Shown here: one piece after another, positions 26,066 to 34,989 of the stretch
How the letters are laid out: each line of letters begins with the position of its first letter
How positions within the stretch are numbered: the stretch's first letter is position 1
Assembly: GCF_028330985.1 (NCBI RefSeq)
Contig: NZ_JAQMUE010000031.1
Coordinates: forward strand, 1 to 64,000
Source: Roseofilum reptotaenium CS-1145
GTDB taxonomy: Bacteria > Cyanobacteriota > Cyanobacteriia > Cyanobacteriales > Desertifilaceae
Direction of reading: 5' to 3'
Length of the DNA stretch: 64,000 nt
Notes under the pieces: model-generated
What the model was told of the DNA's origin: nothing
The model's input: only the letters and a program-made list of their open reading frames with translations
Databases searched by the model: none
Position numbers and translations under genes: made by a program

Positions 26066-26251
26066 TATATTCGTAGGCAAGAAAAGTGAAGTCATCCTTG
26101 AACCCATCCAGTTACAGGAAAACTTTGCAGAGTATATTGTCAGTGTTTCAGAAGTTATTCTCTTTAATCGTAGTGGCTTATATTTGTCAATAGAGAGAGG
26201 AAGTCTTAAACCACCCCCACTCTATTGATTCCTCTGTAAGCCATTACTTAA

Positions 26252-27100
<849 letters not shown>

Positions 27101-27174
27101 GGATACACCCGTATTCTCAACGGACATCCATTCCTTTTGTTGTATTTTCTCATTTTTGAGGAGGAAAAACTCAA

Positions 27175-27561
27175 ATGCCAGTCGCTATTCGAGCCATTGT
27201 TCGACCAGAAAAAGCCACTGATGTGATGCAAGCCTTATTGAACGCAGGCTTTCCCGCTGTCACCAAAATTGATGTTTACGGTCGAGGCAAACAACGGGGT
27301 TTGAAAATTGGGAACGTTCACTACGATGAACTGCCTAAAGAACTGTTAATGTTCGTCGTCCCCGACGAAGATAAAGACACTGTAATTCGGATTATTCTTG
27401 ACAGCGCCCGTACCGGAACCGAAGGAGCCTATGGAGATGGAAAAATCTTCGTAACTCCAGTTGAAGAAATCTACACCGTCAGTACAGGTGTTAAAGAAAC
27501 GGCTCAAGTTTCAGTCCCGGCCACCCCGGAAACTTCTCCTCGAACCTTAGTGACGACTTAG
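27175..27561 (+). CDS. nifI1: PII-like nitrogenase regulator NifI1
   Basis: A 128-residue GlnB-family protein. Typical NifI1 segments are AIRAIVRPEKATDVM, IDVYGRGKQRGLKIG, YDELPKELLMFVVPDEDK and YGDGKIFVTPVEEIYTVSTG. A C-terminal extension of some 20 residues (about 108-128) goes beyond the PII core. NifI1 and NifI2 of methanogens form a complex that binds and inhibits NifDK in ammonium, relieved by 2-oxoglutarate. It lies between nifH and nifD as in those organisms, with an ideal GAGGAGG site. Its presence in an oxygenic phototroph is unusual. Confidence 0.93.
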   Translation: MPVAIRAIVRPEKATDVMQALLNAGFPAVTKIDVYGRGKQRGLKIGNVHYDELPKELLMFVVPDEDKDTVIRIILDSARTGTEGAYGDGKIFVTPVEEIYTVSTGVKETAQVSVPATPETSPRTLVTT

Positions 27562-27586
27562 ATCCAGATTGATCGCCGTATTGCTG

Positions 27587-27665
27587 ATTGTTAGGGGTCA
27601 TATTTTCCCGAAGAATATATCCAACACGAATCACCAGTTTAACCGATCGTTTAACCCCTAACAAT
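27587..27665 (+). promoter_or_regulatory. Long stem-loop between nifI1 and nifI2
   Basis: ATTGTTAGGGGT (27587-27598) is exactly inverted as ACCCCTAACAAT (27654-27665), a perfect 12-bp stem enclosing about 55 nt. No T-tract follows, so it looks like an RNA processing or stability structure rather than a terminator. Confidence 0.5.
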
Positions 27666-27702
27666 TGTAATTCTACTGTAGATTAACACTGAGGAAAGAG
27701 AC

Positions 27703-28113
27703 ATGAAAGAAGTTATTGCGATTATTCGCATGAACAAAATGCATGAGACCAAAGAAGCCTTGATTAAGGCAGGTTTTCCTGGATTTAATGCCGTGAAAGT
27801 TGCCGGTCGAGGACGGCAAGCCATGGAAGCAGAAGTGGTAGATGCCTTAAATAAGCATCCTGAAGATGCATCAGAGGTATTGCCGTTACTCGCTCATGTT
27901 CCTCGCTTAATTCCCAAGCGTTTGGTTAGTTTAGTTGTTCCTGATGAGTTGGTCAAAGAAGTAGTCAATACCATCATCAAGGTCAATCAAACTCGGAATG
28001 CTGGAGATGGCAAGATCTTTGTAGTGCCAGTACTCGACAGTATTCGGATTCGGACTCGCGAAAAAGGGAATTTTGCGATCGATGAAATGGGTTCAGGCAT
28101 GTTTTTTGCCTAA
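27703..28113 (+). CDS. nifI2: PII-like nitrogenase regulator NifI2
   Basis: A 136-residue GlnB-family protein with the NifI2 pattern: MKEVIAIIRMNKMHETKEAL, VKVAGRGRQAM, a long T-loop region containing LLAHVPRLIPKRLVSLVVPD, and GDGKIFVVPVLDSIRIRT. NifI2 partners NifI1 in nitrogenase switch-off. The T-loop has no obvious uridylylation tyrosine, as expected for this subfamily. It starts after a 141-bp gap holding a stem-loop and is followed 171 bp later by nifD. RBS GAGGAAAG. Confidence 0.93.
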   Translation: MKEVIAIIRMNKMHETKEALIKAGFPGFNAVKVAGRGRQAMEAEVVDALNKHPEDASEVLPLLAHVPRLIPKRLVSLVVPDELVKEVVNTIIKVNQTRNAGDGKIFVVPVLDSIRIRTREKGNFAIDEMGSGMFFA

Positions 28114-28284
28114 AGTAGTCCCTAATCTAGTTGACATCGAATGATAGGAGAATTTATCTCAAACTAGCCGGATTTACTGTGAGATTAATTCGGGACGGGA
28201 GATCGGAAATAAAAAGCAGATTAACTCTAAATATTGTTCTCTTCTCTCGTCTTTACGAACCCCAAACATAATGGAGAGAAAACC

Positions 28285-29940
28285 ATGACTGAAAAATTAT
28301 CACCGACGACTGATTTTGAATCAGAATCCCAACAGGCACAACAAGGTGTGATGCTTTCTCCGTCTCCCATAAGTCTGGAAGAGACCCAGGATAGTATTGC
28401 GGAAATCATTGGAGCCTATCCGAAGAAAGTCGCTCGCAAACGGAGCAAACATATTGTTGTTCGTGACCCATCTATTCCGGAGCAAGAAATTAACGCTAAT
28501 GCCCGTACAACTCCCGGAATTATAACTCAGAGAGGATGTGCTTTTGCGGGATGTAAAGGTGTGGTTGTGGGGCCATTTGGTGACTGCGTACACATCGTTC
28601 ATGGTCCGATTGGGTGTTCCTATTATTCTTGGTTAACTCGACGCAATCAGTTTAAACCGAGAGAAGATGGCAAAGAATTTTTACACTATTGCTTCTCCAC
28701 CGATTTGAACGAACATGATGTTGTGTTTGGTGGCGTGAATAAGTTAAAGCAGGCGGTGCAAGAAGCCTATGATATTTTCCAACCCAAATCGATTACGGTT
28801 CACTCCACTTGTCCGGTGGGATTAATTGGAGATGATATCCAAGGTGCAGCTAGGGAAATGACGCAAAAACTGGGACTTCCGGTCGTTGCCTTTAACTGTG
28901 AAGGATATAAAGGAGTCAGTCAATCCGCAGGACACCATATTGCCAACAATGGTTTCTTCAAACATTGGATTGGAAATGATACTGAAACGGAAGAAATCGA
29001 AGGATTTACCGTTAACCTGATGGGTGAATATAACATCGGGGGTGACTCTTGGGAAATTGAGCGGGTGCTGGAAAAATGTGGCATTAAAGTGGTTTCCACA
29101 TTTAGTGGCGATGCCTCTTATGATGATGCGATCAAGGCTCATTTAGCCAAAGTAAATCTGGTCATGTGCCATCGTTCCATTAACTATATGGCTTCCATGA
29201 TGGAAGAGAAATATGGTACGCCTTGGATGAAAGTGAACTTTATTGGCGTTCATGCTTTTGCCAAGAGTTTGCGTAAGATTGCTAAGTTCTTTGATGATCC
29301 AGCTTTGATTCAACGGGTTGAAGACGTGATTGTGGAAGAATTGGCGATCGCCGAAGCTCAGTTGACCCAGTACCGCAAACGACTCGAAGGAAAAACGGTA
29401 TTCTTGTTCGTTGGCGGTTCCCGGGCCCATCACTACCAAGAACTATTTGCAGATCTCGGCATGAAAACCATTGTAGCAGGCTATGAGTTTGCTCACCGGG
29501 ATGACTACGAAGGACGGCAAGCCCTACCGAAGATCAAGGTGGATGCAGACAGTCGCAACATTGAAGAATTGGATGTAGAACGCGATTCAGAGCGCTATAA
29601 TCCTCCATCGGATGCAGAAATGGAACGTCTGCGTAACGAGAAGATCATGAATGACTACAAAGGAATGATGCCCGATATGGGTGAAGGCACATTGCTAGTA
29701 GACAACATTTCTCACCATGAACTCGATGTGTTGATCAAACGCTTTAAACCCGATCTGATTGGTTCTGGAATTAAAGACAAGTACGTCATTGAGAAATTCG
29801 GCGTACCTTGCAAGCAGTTGCACAATTATGACTACGGTGGGCCCTTTGCTGGTTTCCGAGGTGCAGTCAACTTTGCCAAAGATGTGGATCTGCGAGTCAA
29901 TAGCCCCACTTGGCAATACATCAAAGCCCCTTGGGATTAG
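28285..29940 (+). CDS. nifD: Nitrogenase molybdenum-iron protein alpha chain NifD, anaerobe type
   Basis: A 551-residue catalytic subunit. The FeMo-cofactor cysteine is Cys295 (LVMCHRSINYM) and the cofactor histidine His513 (KQLHNYDYGG). P-cluster cysteines are in GCAFAGCKG, GPIGCSYYS and HSTCPVGLIGDD. GVSQSAGHHIAN keeps the Gln and His around the cofactor. An insertion of about 50 residues at 409-461 (RQALPKIKVDADSRN onward) lengthens it beyond the usual 480-490 and is typical of clostridial and sulfate-reducer NifD. ATG 28285 has GGAGAG upstream. No vnfG/anfG gene follows, so this is the Mo enzyme. Confidence 0.97.
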   Translation: MTEKLSPTTDFESESQQAQQGVMLSPSPISLEETQDSIAEIIGAYPKKVARKRSKHIVVRDPSIPEQEINANARTTPGIITQRGCAFAGCKGVVVGPFGDCVHIVHGPIGCSYYSWLTRRNQFKPREDGKEFLHYCFSTDLNEHDVVFGGVNKLKQAVQEAYDIFQPKSITVHSTCPVGLIGDDIQGAAREMTQKLGLPVVAFNCEGYKGVSQSAGHHIANNGFFKHWIGNDTETEEIEGFTVNLMGEYNIGGDSWEIERVLEKCGIKVVSTFSGDASYDDAIKAHLAKVNLVMCHRSINYMASMMEEKYGTPWMKVNFIGVHAFAKSLRKIAKFFDDPALIQRVEDVIVEELAIAEAQLTQYRKRLEGKTVFLFVGGSRAHHYQELFADLGMKTIVAGYEFAHRDDYEGRQALPKIKVDADSRNIEELDVERDSERYNPPSDAEMERLRNEKIMNDYKGMMPDMGEGTLLVDNISHHELDVLIKRFKPDLIGSGIKDKYVIEKFGVPCKQLHNYDYGGPFAGFRGAVNFAKDVDLRVNSPTWQYIKAPWD

Positions 29941-30048
29941 GGTTAACGGGCTGGAAAGCCCCTACCCTCCCTCCTCCAGTTGCAGGGGGTTTGTCCTGAA
30001 CTCGTTGCAACTCTCACCCTTCATTCATCCCAACTCGGAGAGAAAATC

Positions 30049-31422
30049 ATGTTAGAAGCAACCCCCAAAGAAGTTGTAGAACGCAAAGCACTACGGGTTA
30101 ACCCCGCCAAAACATGCCAACCCATCGGGGCTATGTACGCCGCATTAGGAATTCATGGATGCTTACCCCATTCCCATGGCTCACAAGGATGTTGTTCTTA
30201 CCATAGATCGCACCTAACTCGTCATTATCGCGACCCGATCATGGCAGCAACCAGTTCGTTTACTGAAGGTTCAGCCGTCTTTGGTGGTGGTGCAAACTTG
30301 CGTCAAGCGTTTACCACCATGTACAAACTGTACGACCCTGATGTAATTGCGATTAATACCACCTGTCTGTCAGAAACCATTGGTGATGATATTCCGACGT
30401 TGATTCGGGAAGCGCGGGAAAGTGGGATTATCCCCGAAGGTAAAGTGGTCATTCATGCCAATACCCCCAGTTATGTGGGAACTCATGTAACGGGTTGGTC
30501 AAATATGACGGCTGGGATTGTCAAGTACCTTTCAGAGAAGACTGAAACTCCCCAACAGCAAATTAATGTGATTCCCGGATATGTAGAACCGTCCGATATC
30601 CGCCAGATTAAGCATCTGCTGGATCAAATTGGGGTGAACTCTGTAGTCTTCCCAGATACCAGTGATGTGGTGGATACGCCGCAAACGGGAACATTTGAGA
30701 TGTATCCCAAGGGAGGAACCTCAGTGGAAGCGTTGCATACTACTGGCGATAGCATCGCAACTCTGGCTCTGGGGCCAGATGCCTCGAAACAAGCGGCGAA
30801 AGAACTGGAAAATAAATGCAAGGTTCCCTATCAATTGTTGGATTTACCCATCGGTATTGCCGCAACGGATCGCTTTATCCAAGCAATTATAGAAACCACA
30901 GGTGCAGCCGTTCCAGAGTCCTTGAAAGATGACCGGGGTCGGTTAGTAGACTTGATGACGGATATGCAGCAATATCTCTATGGCAAGCGAGTCGCTTTAG
31001 CTGGAGATCCCGATCAAATTGTTCCTTTAACTGAGTTTCTCGTCAGTTGTGGCGCTAAACCCATGTATGCGATCACTGGAACAGCTTCCAAATATTTCAC
31101 CACGCGCTGTAAAGAAATCTTGGAAGAGTGGGTTCCCGATGCGATCGTCAAAGATGATACGGATCTGTTCTATCTACATCAACTGATCAAGACTAATCCT
31201 GTGGATCTACTCATTACCAACGTTTATGGCAAATATATTGCCCGTGCGGAAGATATTCCCCTAGTCCGGTTTGGTTGGCCGATCTTAGACCGTGTCGGTC
31301 ACAGTTTCTTCCCCTCTGTTGGCTATAAGGGCAGTATGCATCTGTTGTGCGACATCATTAATACGATTTTGGAACGCAAAGATCGGGATGACCCCGATGA
31401 AATCTTTGAGTTAGCTCTGTAA
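30049..31422 (+). CDS. nifK: Nitrogenase molybdenum-iron protein beta chain NifK
   Basis: A 457-residue subunit that shares the P-cluster with NifD. P-cluster ligand regions: KTCQPIGAMYAALGIHGCLP, GSQGCCSYHRSHLTRHYRDP and NTTCLSETIGDD. It is short at the N-terminus compared with the proteobacterial form (about 520 residues), as in anaerobe-type NifK. ATG 30049 with GGAGAG is chosen; a longer frame to 29980 has no site and odd composition. It starts 108 bp after nifD. Confidence 0.97.
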   Translation: MLEATPKEVVERKALRVNPAKTCQPIGAMYAALGIHGCLPHSHGSQGCCSYHRSHLTRHYRDPIMAATSSFTEGSAVFGGGANLRQAFTTMYKLYDPDVIAINTTCLSETIGDDIPTLIREARESGIIPEGKVVIHANTPSYVGTHVTGWSNMTAGIVKYLSEKTETPQQQINVIPGYVEPSDIRQIKHLLDQIGVNSVVFPDTSDVVDTPQTGTFEMYPKGGTSVEALHTTGDSIATLALGPDASKQAAKELENKCKVPYQLLDLPIGIAATDRFIQAIIETTGAAVPESLKDDRGRLVDLMTDMQQYLYGKRVALAGDPDQIVPLTEFLVSCGAKPMYAITGTASKYFTTRCKEILEEWVPDAIVKDDTDLFYLHQLIKTNPVDLLITNVYGKYIARAEDIPLVRFGWPILDRVGHSFFPSVGYKGSMHLLCDIINTILERKDRDDPDEIFELAL

Positions 31423-31541
31423 TATTAATTGCTCAAGGGTGAGAGGGTATGGTCTAGATCCCCCAACCCCGTATTCGTGTCAGCAACAGCCGATTCAGGT
31501 CGGCTCTGTCTCAACCTTTGTGTCTAAATCAGGAGGATATC

Positions 31542-31859
31542 ATGAGTAAACTAACGAAACCCGAACACCACATTTTTGTTTGTAATTCTTTTAGAACCAA
31601 GGGAGAAGCTCAGGGCGTTTGCAACAAGAAGAAAGCGGTAAGTTTAATTCAGTATCTTGAAAATGAATTGGTCGATCGCGGACTCGATAATGTCCTAGTC
31701 TCTTCTACCGGTTGTCTGAAACTCTGCGATCATGGCCCCGTGATGATGGTCTATCCCGACAACTATTGGTATGGGGAAGTGGATGAAGATGCGATCGATG
31801 AAATTCTCGATGCACTTGAAGACAATCAACCGGCTGAAGAATACTTATTTGCCACTTAA
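31542..31859 (+). CDS. Thioredoxin-like [2Fe-2S] ferredoxin
   Basis: A 105-residue ferredoxin of the Clostridium pasteurianum 2Fe-2S / Azotobacter FdI (Shethna) type, not the plant type. Ligand cysteines are probably Cys14 (IFVCNSF), Cys27 (QGVCNKK), Cys58 (STGCLKLC) and Cys62. VMMVYPDNYWYGEV is the conserved C-terminal strand. It lies between nifK and nifE, where it is often found in anaerobe clusters, and may interact with nitrogenase as electron carrier or protectant. An ideal AGGAGG site precedes ATG 31542. Confidence 0.93.
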   Translation: MSKLTKPEHHIFVCNSFRTKGEAQGVCNKKKAVSLIQYLENELVDRGLDNVLVSSTGCLKLCDHGPVMMVYPDNYWYGEVDEDAIDEILDALEDNQPAEEYLFAT

Positions 31860-31867
31860 AGCCATCC

Positions 31868-31967
31868 CTATAGCAGAGAAAGAGTTGGTGAGGACAGTTA
31901 GATTATGGTTTTAGGCAATAGGCAATAGGCAATAGACAGTATCCTAACTCTCCCTTCTTCTCTATAC
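31868..31967. mobile_element. Foldback repeat copy between ferredoxin and nifE
   Basis: Starts CTATAGCAGAGAAAGAG, then GTTGGTGAGGACAGTTAG, has the GGCAATAG heptamer three times, and ends with a degraded TCCTAACTCTCCCTTC arm. It matches the copies at 44597-44713 and 52640-52752. It begins 9 bp after the ferredoxin stop codon. Confidence 0.75.
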
Positions 31968-32022
31968 AAGTCAGGTTGGGGACAGCCATAACCTCCCTTT
32001 GTCAAGGAAGATTTATACCCTC

Positions 32023-32045
32023 AAGGGCGCAAGCCATGCGCCCTT
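32023..32045 (+). terminator. Hairpin in the nifE leader (attenuator-like)
   Basis: AAGGGCGCA, loop AGCCA, TGCGCCCTT, a perfect 9-bp stem 28 bp before the nifE ATG, followed by CCTTATTACTT. It could weaken read-through into nifE. There is no full T-tract. Confidence 0.4.
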
Positions 32046-32073
32046 CCTTATTACTTCTCATTCGGACAAAATT

Positions 32074-33423
32074 ATGACTGGAATTTTAAGAGAGCGAGAG
32101 AAACAAATTCACCGCAAAGGAAATAGCCCTTTTGAGTTTGCTTGCAATAAAGAAAGCTTGGCGGGTGCGGTTAGCCAAAGAGCTTGTGTTTTCTGTGGTT
32201 CTCGCGTCGTTCTTTACCCCATTGCCGATGCCATTCATTTGGTTCATGGCCCCATTGGTTGTGCGGCGTATACTTGGGATATTCGTGGCGCGCTCTCTTC
32301 CGGCCCAGAATTACATCGACTCAGTTTTTCCACAGATTTACAAGAGCGAGATGTGATTTTTGGCGGTGAGAAAAAACTCGACCAAGCCCTATGTGAATTA
32401 ATCGATCGTCATCATCCCAATGGTGCATTTGTCTATTCAACTTGTATTGTGGGTATTATTGGAGACGACTTAGAAGGAATTTGTAAACGAGTTAGCCAAG
32501 AAAAAGGCATTCCGGTTATTCCCGTACAGTCCGAAGGCTTTAAGGGGAATAAACGAGCCGGATATAATGCCGCTTGTCGAGCCATGTTTCGCTTAGTGGG
32601 CATGGGCGATACCACCGGCATTTCTCCCCACAGTATTAATATTTTGGGTGACTTTAACTTGGCTGGAGAGATTTGGATTATCCGTGAATATTTTGAGCGA
32701 ATAGGCATTCAAGTAGTCGCTAATATTACTGGGGATGGACGGATCAAAGACATTCAGCGATCGCATGGTGCAGCCTTGAATGTGGTGCAGTGTTCTGGGG
32801 CAACCCTGGACTTAGCCAAAATGATGCAAGAAGACTATGATGTTCCCTTCCTGCGAGTCTCTTATTTTGGCATTGAAGATATGGCAGAAGCCTTATATTC
32901 AGTTGCTCGGTTCTTCGATGACGATCCCACCATTTTGCAACGAGCGCAAGAGTTAGTGCGCTCTGAATTATCCACCCTTTATGGACAGTTGAACGAATAC
33001 CGCAAAGACTTAGAAGGAAAAACCGCAGCCATTTATGTCGGTGGTGCATTTAAAGCCTTTTCCTTAGTCAAAGCCTTCCGGTTATTGGGTATGGATGTGG
33101 TCATGGTCGGGTCACAAACAGGAACTAAAGCAGATTATCAAGAACTGCATGAAATTACCGATGAAGGAACCATTATTGTTGATGATTCTAATCCCTTAGA
33201 ATTATCTGGTTTTTTGAAAGAAAAGGATGTGGATATTTTTGTTGGTGGAGTCAAAGAGCGCCCCATTGCCTATAAATTGGGGATTGGCTTCTGCGACCAC
33301 AACCACGAACGAAAAGAAGCCCTGGAAGGATTTGTTGGAATGCTCAATTTTGCTAAAGAAGTTCACTCTACGGTGATGTCTCCCATTTGGCAATTTGTGC
33401 CTCGACGTAACCAACCGGAGTAA
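32074..33423 (+). CDS. nifE: FeMo-cofactor scaffold protein NifE
   Basis: A 449-residue NifD-like protein that forms NifE2N2, where NifB-co is matured to FeMo-co. Cluster cysteines lie in RACVFCGSR, GPIGCAAYTWD and YSTCIVGIIGDD. The C-terminal part resembles NifD (IYVGGAFKAFSLVKAFRLLG). ATG 32074 is chosen; it has no strong ribosome site. The longer frame back to 31999 would translate through the leader hairpin. It starts about 200 bp after the ferredoxin gene, separated by a foldback repeat and a hairpin, so it may have its own promoter. Confidence 0.96.
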   Translation: MTGILREREKQIHRKGNSPFEFACNKESLAGAVSQRACVFCGSRVVLYPIADAIHLVHGPIGCAAYTWDIRGALSSGPELHRLSFSTDLQERDVIFGGEKKLDQALCELIDRHHPNGAFVYSTCIVGIIGDDLEGICKRVSQEKGIPVIPVQSEGFKGNKRAGYNAACRAMFRLVGMGDTTGISPHSINILGDFNLAGEIWIIREYFERIGIQVVANITGDGRIKDIQRSHGAALNVVQCSGATLDLAKMMQEDYDVPFLRVSYFGIEDMAEALYSVARFFDDDPTILQRAQELVRSELSTLYGQLNEYRKDLEGKTAAIYVGGAFKAFSLVKAFRLLGMDVVMVGSQTGTKADYQELHEITDEGTIIVDDSNPLELSGFLKEKDVDIFVGGVKERPIAYKLGIGFCDHNHERKEALEGFVGMLNFAKEVHSTVMSPIWQFVPRRNQPE

Positions 33424-33465
33424 TCGACAAATTTTGATCGTTGCAATTTGGGAGAGGGAAAAATC

Positions 33466-34860
33466 ATGGGTAAAATAAAAATTAAGCAGAAAACCGAGGC
33501 TTATGTCTCTACAACCAATGCCTGCAAACTCTGTAAACCTCTAGGAGCTTGTATTGCTTTTCGAGGCATAGAAGGATGCGTTCCCTTCTTGCATGGATCT
33601 CAAGGCTGTGCGACGTATATGCGCCGTTATATTATTAGTCATTTCCGAGAACCGATTGATATTGCCTCGTCTTCTCTGAGTGAAAAACATGCTGTCTATG
33701 GGGGCGGGCCAAACTTGAAAAAAGGTATTCTCAATGTGATGGAGAAATACCATCCCGATGTCGTGGGAATTGCCACCACTTGTTTAACGGAAACCATCGG
33801 CGATGATGTGAGACGATTCTTATTGGAATTTCAAGAAGAATTTGGCCAAGAAGAGGATCCATTACCGACTTTGGTACGGGTGGCAACTCCGAGCTATAGT
33901 GGCACTCACGCGGAAGGATTTCATGCCACGGTTAAAGCAGTCATTGAACAATTGGTGGGGGTAGAAAGTTCAGCTCCTTCCGTTTCCTGTTCCCTGAATG
34001 TATTGCCGGGTTTAGTTTCTCCGGCAGATCTGCGCTATCTGCGAGAAGTTGTGCAAGATTTTGGCATTAAAGCTACAATTTTACCTGATTTTTCCGATAC
34101 ATTGGATGGGCCAGCGCAACTGGATTATCTGACGATTCCAGAAGGTGGAACCCCGGTTGCTGAGATTCGCGCGATGGATCGGGCGATCGCCACTTTGGAA
34201 TTCGGACGAGTCTTAGAAGGCACGGGCAGCACTGGAGGAGAAGTGTTGCGCGAGCGTTTTAACCTACCATTGCACCCCTTGGGACTCCCCATCGGTTTGC
34301 GAGAGAGCGATCGCTTCTTTAACCTCCTGCAAGAACTCACCGGACAACCCATCCCCCAAATTCATGCATCCGAGCGGGGACGGTTAGTCGATGCCTATGT
34401 CGATGCTCACAAATATCTCTTTGGCAAACGCGCCGTAGTCTACGGAGAGGAAGATTTAGTCGTGGGATTAACCGCGTTCCTCACAGAAATTGGCGTTAAA
34501 CCCATTTTATGCGCCTCTGGAGGCAATAGCGGCCAACTCGCCGCTGCCATAGAAGCCGTCACCGCAGAGATCGTCAGAGAACCCGTCCCCGTCCGTGACA
34601 ATGTGGATTTCTACGAAATAGGCGAACAAATCGATCGCATTCAACCTGATTTAATTATCGGTACGAGCAAAGGATATCCCATTGCTCGCAAACATCAAAT
34701 TCCCATGATTCGCGTCGGTTTCCCCATTCACGATCGCTTTGGCGGACAGCGCCTGTTGCACCTCGGTTATCGCGGAACTCAGCGCCTGCTCGATCAAATT
34801 GTTAACGCCATTATCGACAAGAAACAAGCCGATTCCCCCGTCGGGTATGGCTATTTGTAG
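33466..34860 (+). CDS. nifN: FeMo-cofactor scaffold protein NifN
   Basis: A 464-residue NifK-like partner of NifE. TTNACKLCKPLGACIAFRG and GSQGCATYMRRYIISHFREP carry the cysteines for the shared [4Fe-4S] cluster, and ATTCLTETIGDD matches the NifK-type loop. The start is ATG 33466 with GGGAGAGGG upstream. It starts 42 bp after nifE. Two HIP1 octamers inside the gene suggest adaptation to a cyanobacterial genome. No nifEN fusion. Confidence 0.96.
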   Translation: MGKIKIKQKTEAYVSTTNACKLCKPLGACIAFRGIEGCVPFLHGSQGCATYMRRYIISHFREPIDIASSSLSEKHAVYGGGPNLKKGILNVMEKYHPDVVGIATTCLTETIGDDVRRFLLEFQEEFGQEEDPLPTLVRVATPSYSGTHAEGFHATVKAVIEQLVGVESSAPSVSCSLNVLPGLVSPADLRYLREVVQDFGIKATILPDFSDTLDGPAQLDYLTIPEGGTPVAEIRAMDRAIATLEFGRVLEGTGSTGGEVLRERFNLPLHPLGLPIGLRESDRFFNLLQELTGQPIPQIHASERGRLVDAYVDAHKYLFGKRAVVYGEEDLVVGLTAFLTEIGVKPILCASGGNSGQLAAAIEAVTAEIVREPVPVRDNVDFYEIGEQIDRIQPDLIIGTSKGYPIARKHQIPMIRVGFPIHDRFGGQRLLHLGYRGTQRLLDQIVNAIIDKKQADSPVGYGYL

Positions 34861-34927
34861 ACAGCGATCGGGGATAGGGAGACGCGGTGACACGGTGACG
34901 CAGAGACGCGGAGAAATAGGGAACTTC

Positions 34928-34964
34928 CTATTCCCTATTCCCTATTCCCCATTCCCCATTCCCT
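34928..34964. repeat. Heptamer tandem repeat upstream of nifB
   Basis: Five heptameric units of CTATTCC, ATTCCCC and ATTCCCT type in a row, the short tandem repeat class common in filamentous cyanobacteria. It sits 25 bp before nifB in a region also holding GACGCGGTGACACGG repeats (34878-34914). Confidence 0.75.
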
Positions 34965-34989
34965 AAAAAAACATCACGGAGAACCTAAA

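Noticed and set aside
28234-28284. Longer start for nifD
   Set aside because: The extension has no homology-like sequence, while ATG 28285 has GGAGAG at the right distance.
28285-31422. Alternative (V or Fe-only) nitrogenase
   Set aside because: No delta-subunit gene lies between nifD and nifK; NifD keeps the Mo-type cofactor surroundings (GVSQSAGHHIAN), and nifE, nifN, nifV and mod genes accompany it.
34878-34964. CRISPR-like array
   Set aside because: The repeats are short heptamers without spacers; no cas genes occur in the window.
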